Position numbers and translations under genes: made by a program. The notes beneath the pieces are model-generated. The model ran no database searches and was not told the origin of the DNA. It saw nothing but the letters and a program-made list of their open reading frames with translations. From Sycobia sp. Sy_11 (lineage: Eukaryota; Arthropoda; Insecta; Hymenoptera; Epichrysomallidae), in contig JACCIC010000038.1 in assembly GCA_018907035.1 (NCBI GenBank), positions 1,888,001-1,952,000 on the forward strand: a stretch of DNA of 64,000 bases, given 5' to 3'. Shown here piece after piece: positions 11,485 through 22,199 of this stretch. Numbering within the stretch: the first letter of the stretch is position 1; every line of letters begins with the position of its first letter.

Positions 11485-12076
11485 TTATTAAAAGAAAAAA
11501 ACATTTTCAACACATAAATCAATTATTTTTGAATAATTAGCGATTGTATATATATTTATTACTATATGAACGAAAATAAAATTTTTTCTTTATATAATAG
11601 CTACGTTAAACATCGTATTCTTTACAATCAGAAGTTTCAATATCCATTTACTTTCTGTTCAGAAATCACAAAAAAAAGGAAGAATGAAGGGGGGAATTCG
11701 TGTAAGATAGAGGAATACGTATGCGGGTTAAATTAAAGTAATAACTATTTACCAGGCACAATTAAAATAATAATATTTTATTGGAACGCTGCCAGGCATA
11801 AAAAAACTTCACTCTGTGAGTGGAGAAATAAGCCGTTAAATATACAAACTATAGAATAAGCGCGCATATAACAGTTCACACTACACATCATTGATATTCG
11901 CATTACGTACATCTACATCAATCGCCGGAGTAATCCTTAGGTAATCAGAGAAAAATCAAGACAGGAAGTTGTGCTCCGTGAACCTCCTGCTCTGCGTTAC
12001 GGCCCCAAAGAGTTGGGCACGGGAGCAACCCTTGCCATAACGACAGCTACCGGGCAGGAATGCCGCTGGGAGGACC

Positions 12077-12465
12077 CTCAGTGATCATGGCAGAACCAAT
12101 CTACTCCAAGGCCACGTGCCTTGTTCTGTATGTGCGTCGTTGTCTATCGCACCATTCACCCTTCGACTCGTCGGATATGCATACAACAGATACGCGCGCA
12201 AATAACTCACGACAAGTGCACTTCAATGAATAAATGACGCTTACGTGCACAGAGACTACACATCCAAACACACGCAATTCAACATACGGCGAATACGTAC
12301 TTCAATAGACAAATGACGTTTACGCGCGCAGAAACTACATGAAAAATATACACGCAATTCAACACACGGTGAATATACATTCCAATAACAAACAACGCTT
12401 ACGCGCGCAAACACTACACGACAAATATGCACGCAGTTATACAGACCGCGAATACATACAAAGCA
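12077..12465 (-). repeat. Left LTR-like direct repeat of Pao 1 (3' LTR in element orientation)
   Basis: It matches 16,669-16,895 over shared blocks: CTACTCCAAGGCCACGTGCC, GTCGGATATGCA, and a shared right edge CGAATACATACAAAGCA. It is longer than its partner because of tandem units. Minus-strand termini are TG...; the exact inner end near 12,077 is a judgement. Confidence 0.6.
12221..12460. repeat. Three tandem ~80-bp units inside the left Pao LTR
   Basis: Units start at about 12,221, 12,300 and 12,380, each beginning CTTCAATRRA-like and containing ACGCTTACGYGCRCA, CTACAC, CACGCAATTCAA and GCGAATAC. The partner LTR carries one unit (about 16,810-16,890). Confidence 0.75.
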
Positions 12466-13490
12466 TCCGACCATACTTCCAAAATTGGTTCCGAAAACGT
12501 ATTAATTAATTGGAAGCGATTCAGTCGGTTTTCAGGAATACCTGCCAGTTCTTCGTCAGGAATCAGTGCTGATGTTTCGCCGATCAAGAAATGCGTCGGT
12601 GTTAGAGCATTCAGATCTTCGATATCATTAGCGAGGGCGCATAAAGGACAAGAAATAAGACATGCCTCTATCTCAACGAGAACTGTAGAAAGTTCTTCAA
12701 ACATGAGGGTATGGTCGCCGATGGCTCATTTGAAATTATATTTCGTTGACTTCAGACAGGTTTCCCAAATTCCTCCATAATGTGGGGTATTAGGCGGGGT
12801 AAATGACCACGACATACGTTCATTCGCTAAGGTAGCAACAACGGAGTGGTAAAACGTGGACGCCGTTTAAAACATATTTCGTAATTCGACATCTGCTCCT
12901 CTGAAAGTCGTTAAAGTTTTCGCCATAGAAATTGCGGTATTTCCCTCTCCTACTTGTGAAGCGACGGTAGGCTTCTAAGAATGACGCGGTAGTTAGATCG
13001 CTCAAATGTTCGACATGTATGTCACGTATTATAAAGCAGATGAAGAGAGCCAAGTATCCTTTATAGGTTCAATGTCCGTAGCCCTTGGTTGTGCGCACTT
13101 GAAAGGGCCTGCAGATGTGCGGGCGTAACTTGGCTAGCTGACACATCACCCATTATCTGATGCGGATCACGGTATTAAGTAATCTATTTCTAGCTAAAAT
13201 CCATGCTGGCTTTGTTAAAAATGTTGATCTCAATGTCAGTCCCCCATGCAAGGCGAGTGCATGCGCATATTCTACTAGTAACCGACTAAAGTTTGAATCT
13301 TTCGGTAACACTGGCACATGTTTTCGATCAAATGATATATGCGCGTCCGAGAGTCGTCCTCCTACGCGTAATAAATTATGGTCTTCGCTCACAGAAGGGT
13401 TCAGTTTACTTAGCGGGCTATTTTTCGAGACGTTTTCATCATTTTTCAATACTCGAAGCTCCGACACGAATGCGTGATTTTGCGGGAACC
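12466..13490 (-). pseudogene. BEL/Pao integrase, broken
   Basis: The N-terminal zinc-binding region is open at 13,153-13,467 (LLRVGGRLSDAHISFDRKHV, then YAHALALHGG with the His pair). Core fragments follow (12,820-13,053: RDIHVEHLSDLTTASFLEAY, RFTSRRGK). The C-terminal region at 12,470-12,704 is diagnostic: FEELSTVLVEIEACLIS, RPLC-like SCPLCAL, then LNALTPTHFLIG and IPENRLNRFQLI. The open frame then runs out of integrase into LTR-like sequence. Integrase normally inserts the cDNA into chromosomes. Frame breaks between the blocks rule out activity. Confidence 0.85.
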
Positions 13491-13559
13491 GAAAAATCTT
13501 TGTTCGAGCGTTTGATCATTTAAGTATAGAAAGAGAGGAGGAAACTAGGATTAATCTTC

Positions 13560-14543
13560 TATCGCGTATACGCAGTTTCACAAGGAACCGCAGACAGTAG
13601 GCTACAACGCGATGAATCGCGATAAACTGAAAAAGCGCGTGAAAATCTCCGGTTCGCGCTAGCTGAACCGAGATGCATAACCATCACTGTTGTTTCTTGC
13701 CGGTGCCAGTTCTCGGAGAGCAACTTTAACCATGCGGGCCCGTTCCACTACAAATTTGAATCGCGTAAATCACCCGGACGTGCTCCGCGAGTGACAATAC
13801 TCGCCGGATTTTCCTTAGTTGATACGTGTGCCCAATTCGCGGCTGGCAATCCTGTGTTTTCCAACCCACTTAAGTACGATTTCACTATCCACAGAGAAAT
13901 CGGAAGATCTTTAAAAAAAGTCCAGGGATAGAATATGGCACACGAGCTTTATAAGCAGGTTCGCGCTGCACAGTTCTAAGTTGAGGATGCTAATCATTTT
14001 TACCGGGGCGAAATTTGTTTTTACGGCTATTAAACGAACTTGCATGGATTGGTCCCTCTCAGGTACACACAGATAAACAGCGACGGCGTATTCACGTGTT
14101 CAAACATCCGCGAAACCGTGAATTTGACACGCTTGCTCCCCACAAGTCCCCAGCCAGCGACCTATTGAAATAATTGGTAAATCTAAGAGTGAATTATAAT
14201 AACTTATCCAGCGTTCGCGAATCTCGTCGGGCAATGGAGCATCCCAATCATTTTTTGAGATCGACAGATCCTGCATTAGTATTTTTGCTGCGACTGTTAC
14301 CGAAGACAACCATCCTAAAGGATCAAACAGGCGCGCGATGCATTGTAGTACGCTCCGTTTTGTCACAACTTTTCCGTAATCGTTTACTTCCAAGGTTCTA
14401 AAATGAAATTCGTTCGCAACTGCATGCCAATGAAAGCCTAATGTTTGTAACGCATCATCGCGGTCGATCGACACAAAAGTGGCAGCATCGATCTGCCGCG
14501 CGCCGTTTATCCAATTCGATTCCGGCGGTCTTAAGAAGTTCAA
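13560..14543 (-). pseudogene. BEL/Pao RT connection and RNase H region, broken
   Basis: The frame 14,100-14,543 carries the post-palm segment typical of Pao elements (TKRSVLQCIARLFDPLGWLS, then AAKILMQDL) and ends HGFADV, the start of RNase H. Downstream fragments on the minus strand (13,900-14,080) include LELCSA-like sequence, the expected LELCGA block. Several shifts separate them. Confidence 0.8.
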
Positions 14544-15258
14544 TAAGCTCTTGGCGTATTTGGATGGTCAAAGGGAGATTATCAACTCCCGCAAACGTAT
14601 CGTCAACGTAGATGTTCGTTTCTAGACATTTCGCGTCGAGGAGGAATTTATCGCGTTCGTCGCGCGCAAGTAGTGATAACGTTCGTAATGCTCGAAATGG
14701 TGCACAGGCTATTCCGTAAATTACAGCGTTTAAATGGTATTCTATCGGTTGCTCTTCATCGTTCGATGCCCATAAAATTCTCTGACAATCGCGATTTGAC
14801 GATGCGATGCGAATTTGTCTGAACATTTTTACTACAACCGCGGTAAATAAAAATTTTAATCGGCGCAAATTAAATAAAATTATAGATAAAGCTTTCTGTA
14901 ATGCGGGTCCAGAGAATAAAAAATCGTCCAGGGAATGCTGTTCGTACGTGCGACGGGAAGCACCAAAGACAACACGAATTTTGCCGTTATTCGTGACGAC
15001 ATGGTGAGGTAAATACCACGTGCGAGGATCGGCATATTCGGAGTCCGGAACTCGAGACATGTGTCCGAGCCGTTCATATATTTTCATAAATTTAGTATAT
15101 TCTTTCCATAAGGTAGTATCGGATTTAAAGCGCCAGTGTATGTGTTTTAACGTGGCAAAACACAAGCGCCGCGTCTCCACTCCGACCTTAGGTAACTGAC
15201 CTTTGATCGGGAGGCGCACTTTGTATCGACCATTACTTGTGCGCGTATGCGTATTCAC
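14455..15258 (-). pseudogene. BEL/Pao reverse transcriptase, catalytic Asp lost
   Basis: A 267-residue open stretch covers fingers and palm: WYLPHHVV, KIRVVFGAS, SLDDFLFSGP, KMFRQI, YGIACAPFRALRTL, and the catalytic box IYVDDTFAG. In functional family members an Asp precedes KMFRQI by a few residues (ADI-KMF); here the sequence is AVVVKMFRQI, so the first catalytic Asp is absent. The YVDD pair remains. The frame overlaps 14,100-14,543 in another phase, so at least one frameshift separates the palm from the connection. Confidence 0.88.
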
Positions 15259-15288
15259 GAATTAACTTTTATACCATTCATCATCTGA

Positions 15289-16134
15289 TCAAAGTATAGA
15301 ATTCGCACGCGGTAATTCTTCGAGGATCCAGAAGCGCTCCAAGGTCTCGTGTAAATCATCGCGTCCGGCAACGCTAGATAGTACTTGAAGTGGATGGCGA
15401 GGATTGGAATATGCCCGCCATGGCGAAATCCTTTCTGTAGAACCGAAAATTATCCATCCTAATAAGATCCTTTGAGCAATGAGTTGAGACGGGTGGAGGC
15501 GCCGTAGTTCTGGTAGCAACAGCTGGCCATAAACATCTGCGGCTAATATAATATCGATCTTGTCTGGAATATTAAGCTCTGGATGTGCGAATTTTATATC
15601 TCTAAACAGCTGCATATTGAGTTCGACCAGGTTGCGAGGGAGTAGTTACGACGTTAGACGTGGGAGGATGAGAGCTTCTGCCTCGATTTTAAGTTGGGGA
15701 TCCGATCACGAATACACGATGGAACTAGTTTTTACACGCACCGCGTCGACGCTGTTTCCTTCCATTATGGATGATGGCACATTAACACGTTTCCGTTGAA
15801 GGCCGAGCAATTGGGCCACAGATTCGCTTACGAAGGAGCCCTCTAATCCCTGATTTAATAAGGCTCGCGCACGTGTTTTCGTGCCGTGGGGGCCTTCAAT
15901 AATTATCTGCGCAGTGGTCAGGATTACCAAGCATGTTGAAGTAGAAGCTCTAACGGTGTGCATGCTTATTTCCATAGAGGTACCACCCCTGTCCTTTTCG
16001 TCCCGAGGAGTAAAATGCTCTATACTAGATAAACTAAACCGTGGTTGTAATTTTTCATCAAAATCACCTAGCGCATGGCGTTTGTCTTCTTCGTTATCTT
16101 CCGTTCGAGGCACACAGACGTAGGTGACGAACAT
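15289..16134 (-). pseudogene. BEL/Pao A17-type aspartic peptidase region, broken
   Basis: Frame 15,706-16,134 reads VILTTAQIIIEGPHGTKTRA, then ALLNQGLEGSFVSESVA. The usual active-site block in this peptidase family is LLDQGS-ASFVSE, so the catalytic Asp is Asn here and the neighbouring Ser is Leu. Frame 15,289-15,615 continues with IDIILAADVYGQLLL and GWIIFGSTE, the conserved C-terminal part (DUF1758 region). A gap and shift at 15,616-15,705 separate them. Confidence 0.82.
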
Positions 16135-16668
16135 TTAGACGTCTCTCATATTATCTCTTCACGAGAGCATGCAGTGCAGAATAGGAGGCATTTCGTTGAA
16201 CTACCTTTGAGCTGTCACGACGGGGATCATTTTTTTCAGCTTTATTTTCCACGCCAATAATGCTTAAAGCATGAGCGTGTTTTTCGAGAAAGGCAGATAA
16301 GTCATTAAAAATTGGAAATCACGATGCTACATCCGAATAAATATTATCCGCGACTATGTTCAAGATTATCGCTCTCTCTTTGGCGCTTAGTTTGGTCTCC
16401 CACAATTTCCGAGATTTCGGATCTAATCGCGTCCTTAAAATATGAACCAACCATACGCCCCAGTGTCGCATAGGCATTTTCATATTCGCTACTTCGCGAA
16501 CAATTCGCTGACTTTCGCCTGTGAAAGTTCGCATCTCCGATGCGGATTCCGTTTTCAAATGCGGTAAATTTAACAACGCGTTTAAATGATTTGACACTGT
16601 TAACTTCGGGTGATAAAAGCGTGCCCGCAGCGCTTGTCAAGTTGACGCATAGTTGGCGCTCCTTGTTG
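16135..16668 (-). pseudogene. BEL/Pao gag, 5'-truncated
   Basis: Minus-strand frames overlap here: VSNHLNALLNLPHLKTES, RTFTGESQRIVREV, MRHWGVWLVHILRTRLDP, KLWETKLSAKERA. These match the C-terminal half of the DUF1759 Gag domain. The N-terminal half is missing: the match starts at about 16,665, exactly where LTR-like sequence begins. The zinc-knuckle region toward 16,150 is unreadable after shifts. Confidence 0.78.
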
Positions 16669-16895
16669 TAATCTCGATGGTCGCGGCAGAGCCGATCTAC
16701 TCCAAGGCCACGTGCCTTCTCTCATATATACGTCGTTGACTATCGCAACTAACCCTTCGTCGGATATGCACACAACAGATACGCACGCAATTAACTCATG
16801 ACGAGTACAGTCCAATAAACAAACAACGCTTATGTGCACAAAGACTACACACTAAATCACATGCAATTCAACATACGACGAATACATACAAAGCA
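16669..16895 (-). repeat. Right LTR-like direct repeat of Pao 1 (5' LTR in element orientation)
   Basis: Same orientation as 12,077-12,465, with one ~80-bp unit instead of three. Both copies share the edge CATACAAAGCA. I see no clean primer-binding site between it and gag. Confidence 0.6.
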
Positions 16896-17483
16896 ATATA
16901 CGAAAAAGGTAGATTTTCAGAAACACGCAAAACGTGGAAATTCAATGTCGCGATAGCGTAACTTTCAACTGAAGAGTCGAGCCAGAAGTGGTCTTTTCGT
17001 CAGCTGTCAAATCGACGGCTCGTCTTTGAGAGGGGGCATACCTGGGCTCCGACAGCCAATTGGCGGAGACTAAAGCTCTAATCCGGCAAGGCCCTCCAGA
17101 AGTACACACGTATACGCCATATAAAGTTCTCCTTTAATTTGGGAGCATATCTCTCGGCGCGTTCGGGGAGGCATGCATTTCCATGTCCTAAGTGCACGAC
17201 CAGAAAGACTCTCAAGCGCTATTTTACAGGTTATAACCGACTGTCTATGCTTCATATTTCTGGTCGTTTGTTTTTGTGTTCTTTTCTTGTTTTCTTTCTT
17301 GCAGCGCATAGTAACTGCATGTCGAATTGCCCAAACACATATACATTAAAATAATCATTTCAAATACTTTATCTTCTGAATTATTTTGTATGTGAATATT
17401 ATTTTAATTTGTAATTATTCTTGTGACATTCCATTTTTCTTGAAATTTAACCAAATCCTGTAAAAAGCGCATACAATATAAAA
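16896..17483. other. Spacer, mixed composition
   Basis: GC-richer to about 17,200, then AT-rich. No domain recognised; the short frames here look accidental. Confidence 0.5.
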
Positions 17484-18388
17484 GACTGGTGCATTTAAAC
17501 TCCGCTGGTAAACTGAATGAGTAACGTTTTTATTTCGTATATTGGTATAACCTTTCTTAATGTCCGTGTGAAATTTGAGCGCCATATCTCCATTAGTGTG
17601 TTTGTCATCTGTTCGTTTATAACACAAAAAGTTTGTCTGGCGATATTGACTATGGACTCGTGATGCGTTCCGCGAAGCGGATTTTTGAATTTCGGAAAGA
17701 CGAAAAAATCAGAAGGAACCAAATCTGACGAATACGGTGGCTGAGCGTTGACTTTCATTTCATGTTTAGCCAAAAAATTAGACACATTCATGCTGAAATG
17801 TGTCGGTGACTTATCGTGGTGGAAAAACCATGAATTGTCTGCCGATAAATCCAGTCGCTTACGACGAATGGCTTCATGTAGACGCCTCAAAACGGCCAAA
17901 TAGTACTCTTTATTGTCCATTTGACATCCTGAAACAAATTCATGGTGAACCACCCCATGGTAATCGAAAAAAACCATCAGCACCACCTTGATTTTCGGTG
18001 GATGAGCGACTTGCATGAGGCAAATTTCCGACGACTTCACGACCTTCACTGAATGCTTTGTGCCACTCAAATACTTGCATTCGCGATAAAGTAGACTCTC
18101 CAAAATACATCTGCAACATATTAATGATTCTGTAACCGTAATTCCATTGGAAACACAAAACTTCAAGGAAACTTGTTGATCAACTTGTTTTCCATATTCA
18201 ATATCGCCAGACAAACTTTTTGCGTTGTAAACAAACAGGTGACAGACGCATACTAATTGAGATATGGCGCTCAAATTTCACACGAACATCAAGAAAGATT
18301 GTACCAATATAAGAAAAAAAATTTTACCGATTCAGTTTACGCGCGATGTTTAAATGTATCAGTCCGGGTCAAATTTGATCATATGGTA
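17484..18388 (-). mobile_element. Mariner family D, copy 1, with its 5' end duplicated in inverted orientation at the 3' end
   Basis: The right end reads ...GGGTCAAATTTGATCATATGGTA, the family D TIR (compare 60,300-60,327). The left end lacks the outer ~25 bp. Instead of a normal 3' end, 17,484-17,655 is an inverted copy of the 5' region (about 18,192-18,360): both contain TAAACTGAAT, ATTTGAGCGCCATATCT and TTTGTCTGGCGATATTGA in opposite orientation. Copy 2 (59,070-60,327) has a normal 3' end, so the rearrangement is specific to this copy. Confidence 0.75.
17495..18274 (-). pseudogene. Mariner transposase (family D), C-terminus replaced
   Basis: The open frame contains LMVFFDYHGVVHHEFVSGCQ, KEYYLAVLRRLHEAIRRKR, then WFFHHDKSPTHFS (second catalytic Asp; the usual following Asn is Lys) and PPYSSDLVPSDFFVFPKFK (third Asp, spacing 34). 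After THHESI the sequence departs from family D and encodes the inverted copy of the 5' end, so the C-terminal domain is missing. The HTH half near 18,000-18,160 sits in other frames (STLSRMQVFEWHKAFSEGRE). Inactive. Confidence 0.82.
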
Positions 18389-18394
18389 TATAGC

Positions 18395-18690
18395 TGTCTA
18401 AACGTGAAGGTCGGAATGTTCGCCTTCTAATAGAATATTTAGTTGATCTTAAACTTTGTAAAATAGATTGTGAGTCAGAAAATATAACAAAATTATAGTG
18501 TAGATGCTCATATGCAATATTGATTGCATCATAGAGGACTAGGCTTTCTGTTGTGAAAATTAATGTCCAACTAGAACATTTTCTTCTGACTTATACATTT
18601 ACACTTATACATTCTTCTGACTTATACATTTAACTTGGGCAGACTGTTGCTGCTCCTACATGATAATCAATTTTACTACCATCTGTATAT
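18395..18690 (-). pseudogene. LINE RNase H fragment
   Basis: The minus strand reads IYTDGSKIDYHVGAATVCP (the TDGSK opening of LINE-type RNase H). After a shift it continues FTTESLVLYDAINIAYEH and FVIFSDSQSILQSLRS. This is the RNase H of an I- or R1-like LINE, in the opposite orientation to the LINE that follows. A 19-bp direct duplication (CTTCTGACTTATACATTTA) near 18,590-18,630 disrupts it. The mariner at 17,484-18,388 lies just downstream. Confidence 0.65.
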
Positions 18691-19252
18691 ATATATATAT
18701 CGACGTGACGATATTTCAATTTAACATTTTAAATAACTTCATGTCGATCTTGCGCTTTAATTAAATTATTGTTCAATCCTTTGTCTACATTGATCGAAGT
18801 TGAAATAAAGTAATATAGATTCGCAATCGAACCTTGGTAACGAGCAGACATGTTTTAGCGCGCTCTGAATCGATAGTGATCAGCAAGTGAATATATATAG
18901 TTTCTATTGGAAAAGACAAAAATCACACCTATGTTCAGACGCCCTCATGAGGGCTATTTACAGTTGCAGTAGTGGCCTAGTTGAATCTGCAACTGCAGCT
19001 CAAGAGAATGTCGAGAAGAACCCTCAAAAGTAAACTTTCAAGTAATTAAGAAAATGAAGATAATCCAAGTCAGAACTCAGTGCAGATCGTATGTTAACGC
19101 AATGTTACCAAAAAAGAAGAGGCGATTATTATTTACGCAAAAGATGAACTAACAAACGTTGACTACAAATGATGACTACATTGATGAACTGGAGAAGCTA
19201 ACAAATCTAAGGAATATAAGGTTTATTTAAAAAATATTAGGTACAAGAGTGT

Positions 19253-19711
19253 GTGTATTTAAATAACAAAAGCTTAGTTGAAGAAATTAAAAGTAAAAAA
19301 TTACAAATTAATGAAGTTACATTGAATATTAGACCATTAGTCAATAGTAATATGCTAGTTGTTATATCGAATATCCCCTCGATAACACACAAACGAATTA
19401 TTTTAGAAGCTCTCAAAACAAAAGGTATAAACGTTTATTCTTATATAAACCATATACGAGCAAGTCTAATAAAATCAGGAAGAGCATACAATCAATCGTT
19501 TCGGCGACAATTATATATAAAAGAAGAAAATAAAACTATTTTGCACAAAAACTTACAATTAGAATTTGATAACCAAATGTATTGGATTTATCTTACGACA
19601 TACTTAACGACCTGCTTTCTTTCCAAACAGGTCGGGCATATCGCGAAAAGCTGTCCTCAGGTAGACTCCTTAATCGACTACTATATTCCAAAGGTTACTA
19701 CAAATAATTAA
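19253..19711 (+). pseudogene. LINE ORF1, Gag-like nucleic-acid-binding protein
   Basis: The 152-residue frame has ISNIPSITHKRIILEALKTK, INHIRASLIKSGR, SFRRQLYI and then CFLSKQVGHIAKSCP. This matches the RNA-binding fold plus CCHC knuckle of Jockey/I ORF1 proteins, which coat LINE RNA. The second knuckle Cys is Ser (CFLS where CFLC is expected), so zinc binding is probably lost. C-terminal pieces continue in other frames to about 20,150 (e.g. IEKSLEASESVFQEMSVTYG). Confidence 0.68.
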
Positions 19712-20339
19712 AACATAAATATTACTGCAAATGAGGACAATCCATTAACATTACCACAACCAGAAAATATTGTAAAGAAAAAATGACCGCGTTTAGCAAC
19801 AAATAGTTATATATCATCAAATAAAGTGAGTATAGCTTAACTTTAAATTCTAAAATATACCAAAAGTATCGGAGAAAACGAACATTAAAATAAGGACGAC
19901 CCAAAAAATAAAGGTGGAAGATGGGAACAAAACAGAAAGAAATACAGATGGGAACAAAAAAGAATAGAAATAATTGAAAAAAGTTTAGAAGCAAGTGAAT
20001 CCGTCTTTCAAGAAATGTCCGTTACTTACGGCCAATTTCTGAAATTTTGTAAAGGAAAATTACAACAACGGAAATATTTATGAAGAAGCTCAAAGAATTT
20101 TTAATGTACATGAGTTAATAAACATAATCAATAGGGTACATGTAAAAGTCACAGATAGGCAAGTAATGGCCTTTTTCACAAGACTTAAAAGAAGCTAATA
20201 AAAAACCAAAATGGAATCTCAGTATCCGACACAAGTGATAAGACAGACAAATTCATATGATGAATTCAATGTACGTGGACAAAATAAATAACAAAAACAA
20301 GCACACCTTAGATTATTGGGCTAGAATAGAAGACGTCTA

Positions 20340-20610
20340 AAAAAATGAATAACAGAGTTACTAAGGCTTCTTAAACATCTAGACATTTTTGTTTGCGTCG
20401 AAATGTTGAATAGAAACAAAATACTAGTAGAAGGATTAGAATTCCCCGGATTTTTCCCGCTTAGGAGAAATCAAGCATACTCAAGAGGAGGCGGCATACT
20501 ATTTTTAATTCGTAAATATGTAAAGTGTACTGAAATTTCGAACATACAATCACTCAATATAACAGTTAAAATTTCCGGAATTACGCTTTAGTAAATTCTA
20601 ATCCATCTAT

Positions 20611-20657
<47 letters not shown>

Positions 20658-21100
20658 TACTGCCGAGCGCTAGGACTAAATTTATCTTAAAGTCAATGGG
20701 ACATGATTGTCAACAGAAAAGTATCAGAAAAGATTCTTATAATATTATGCTCCAGGACTTTGCCACGTACAATATATTTTGGAATTGCGGGAAAACGGAT
20801 TTAAATTGAAAATGAATACTTAATAATATTGGAAATCATGATGTATTCATTCATAATATGATACGATTTCATATATAGATACGTACAAAAATACAGTGTC
20901 TAATTTAGATCTTATTATCTCTACGATGAATTTAGCCGAAAAATTGAGTATAAAAGAAACTCCTAGACGTTTGGGTCCAATAGCTTCCCTATTTCTTTTC
21001 GCACAAATATTACTGAGAAAAAAACATTACCGTAAAAAAACATTTCAAATAAAATCTTTACGTACGAATTGGCACAACATAAATCTTTAACTAAATAAAC
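20340..21100 (+). pseudogene. LINE endonuclease domain, broken
   Basis: The frame at 20,403-20,591 reads LEFPGFFPLRRNQAYSRGGG followed by ILFLIRKYVKC. This is the GGG/ILF block of the APE-type endonuclease that nicks the target. Later pieces include WNCGKTDLN near 20,780 and, at 20,896-21,090, SNLDLIISTMNL and TFQIKSLRTNWHN. A (TA)n tract (20,612-20,654) and several stops interrupt it. Confidence 0.7.
20612..20654. repeat. (TA)n microsatellite inside LINE
   Basis: Alternating AT within the endonuclease region. Confidence 0.92.
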
Positions 21101-21103
21101 AAT

Positions 21104-22192
21104 ATCATTAAATACTTTTATTTGAAGGGGTTAACGCCGAAGGAAATTAAAGAAGAGATGTACTCAATACTGGGGACATGCTCCCCATCATATTCAACCG
21201 TTAAGTAGTGGGTTTCCGAGTTTAAAAAGGGTCGCGTGAGCACCTCTCATGAGCCTCGCTCAGGACGCCCTATTGAGGTCACAAATCCAAATATGATCGA
21301 GAAAATCCATCAAATAGTGCTGAAAGACCGTAGATTAAAAGTGCGTGAGATAGCTTCGACCTGTAAGATGTCATATAAACGTGTACAAAATATTTTGCAC
21401 AGACATTTGTATATGGAAAAGCTCTGTGCAAGATGGGTGCCGCGTTTGCTAACAGTCGACCAAAAAATGATTCGAAAGAACATTTCTACCGCCAATTTGG
21501 TGTTGTATAAGCGTAATCTAACCGATTTTTTGCTTCGATTCGTAAACTTTGACAAAACTTGGGTCCTCCACTACACTCCTGAAACCAAACAACAGTTTAA
21601 ACAGTGGATTGGATCAGGGGAACCAACTCCAAAGAAGGCAAAAACAATTTTTTCGGCGAACAAGGTTATGGCTACTGTTTCTTTTGGGATGCAAGGGGCA
21701 TTATATACATTGATTACCTTGAAAAGGATAAAACTATCACTGGTCAATACTGCGTAGACTTATCGTAACGTTTGAGCCACGAAGTGAAAATTAAACGACC
21801 TCATCTGGCGAAGAAAAAAATCTTGTTTCATCACGATAACGCACCAGCATACACGTCAATCGTTGCGATGGCTAAAATCAACGATCTGAAGTTTGAATTG
21901 ATGTCGCACCCTCCCTACTCTTCAGACCTAGCCCCGATTGATTATTATCTGTTTCCTAACCTTAAAAAATGGCTTGGCGGTAAGAGATTTGCCGACAATG
22001 AAGAAGTAATCGAAACTGTAAATGGGTATTTTGAGGAGCTTGACGAATGAGTCTATAGAGATGGTATTACTAGACTAGAAAACGTCTATGTGAAATGTAT
22101 CAGCCTTGGAAGAGATAAGGTCGAGAAATAAAAAAAAATTCTTAAAACATTGTTTTTCTTGGTCAGACCGGAAACTTATCAATCCACCCTCG
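21104..22192 (+). mobile_element. Mariner family B, copy 1 (5'-truncated)
   Basis: The right end is the family B TIR (...ACTTATCAATCCACCCTCG). Compared with the copies at 43,052 and 53,168, similarity starts only about 200 bp inside the element, at ATACTTTTATTTGAAGGGG, so the left TIR and promoter region are missing. It sits within the LINE, between the endonuclease and RT parts. Confidence 0.82.
21236..22131 (+). pseudogene. Mariner transposase (family B, copy 1), broken
   Basis: The long open frame 21,236-21,757 carries HEPRSGRPIEVTNPNMIEKI (linker), VREIASTCKMSYKRVQNIL (HTH), KLCARWVPRLLT, and VNFDKTWVLHYTPETK. The last holds the first catalytic position: Asp is retained, but the following Glu of DETW is Lys. 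A shift near 21,690 is followed by a second frame, 21,772-22,050, with LFHHDNAPAYTS and YSSDLAPIDYYLFP (second and third Asp, spacing 34). A stop follows LDE. Inactive. Confidence 0.85.
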
Positions 22193-22199
22193 CAATCTA

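Larger units (their letters stand above)
9150..12076. other. AT-rich spacer
   Basis: No gene seen. It contains two (TA)n tracts. A GC-richer patch at about 11,690-12,076 adjoins the Pao element and may be its flank or part of an LTR, but I could not match it to anything in the window. Confidence 0.55.
12077..16895 (-). mobile_element. BEL/Pao retrotransposon 1, decayed
   Basis: On the minus strand the domain order is gag (DUF1759-like), A17-type aspartic peptidase, reverse transcriptase, RNase H, integrase: the BEL/Pao order. Similar direct repeats flank it (12,077-12,465 and 16,669-16,895) and are read as LTRs. Odd points: gag begins in mid-domain right beside the right repeat, and integrase stops in mid-domain right beside the left repeat, so sequence is missing at both junctions. 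Many stops and frameshifts, plus lost catalytic residues, mean that the copy is inactive. Confidence 0.8.
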
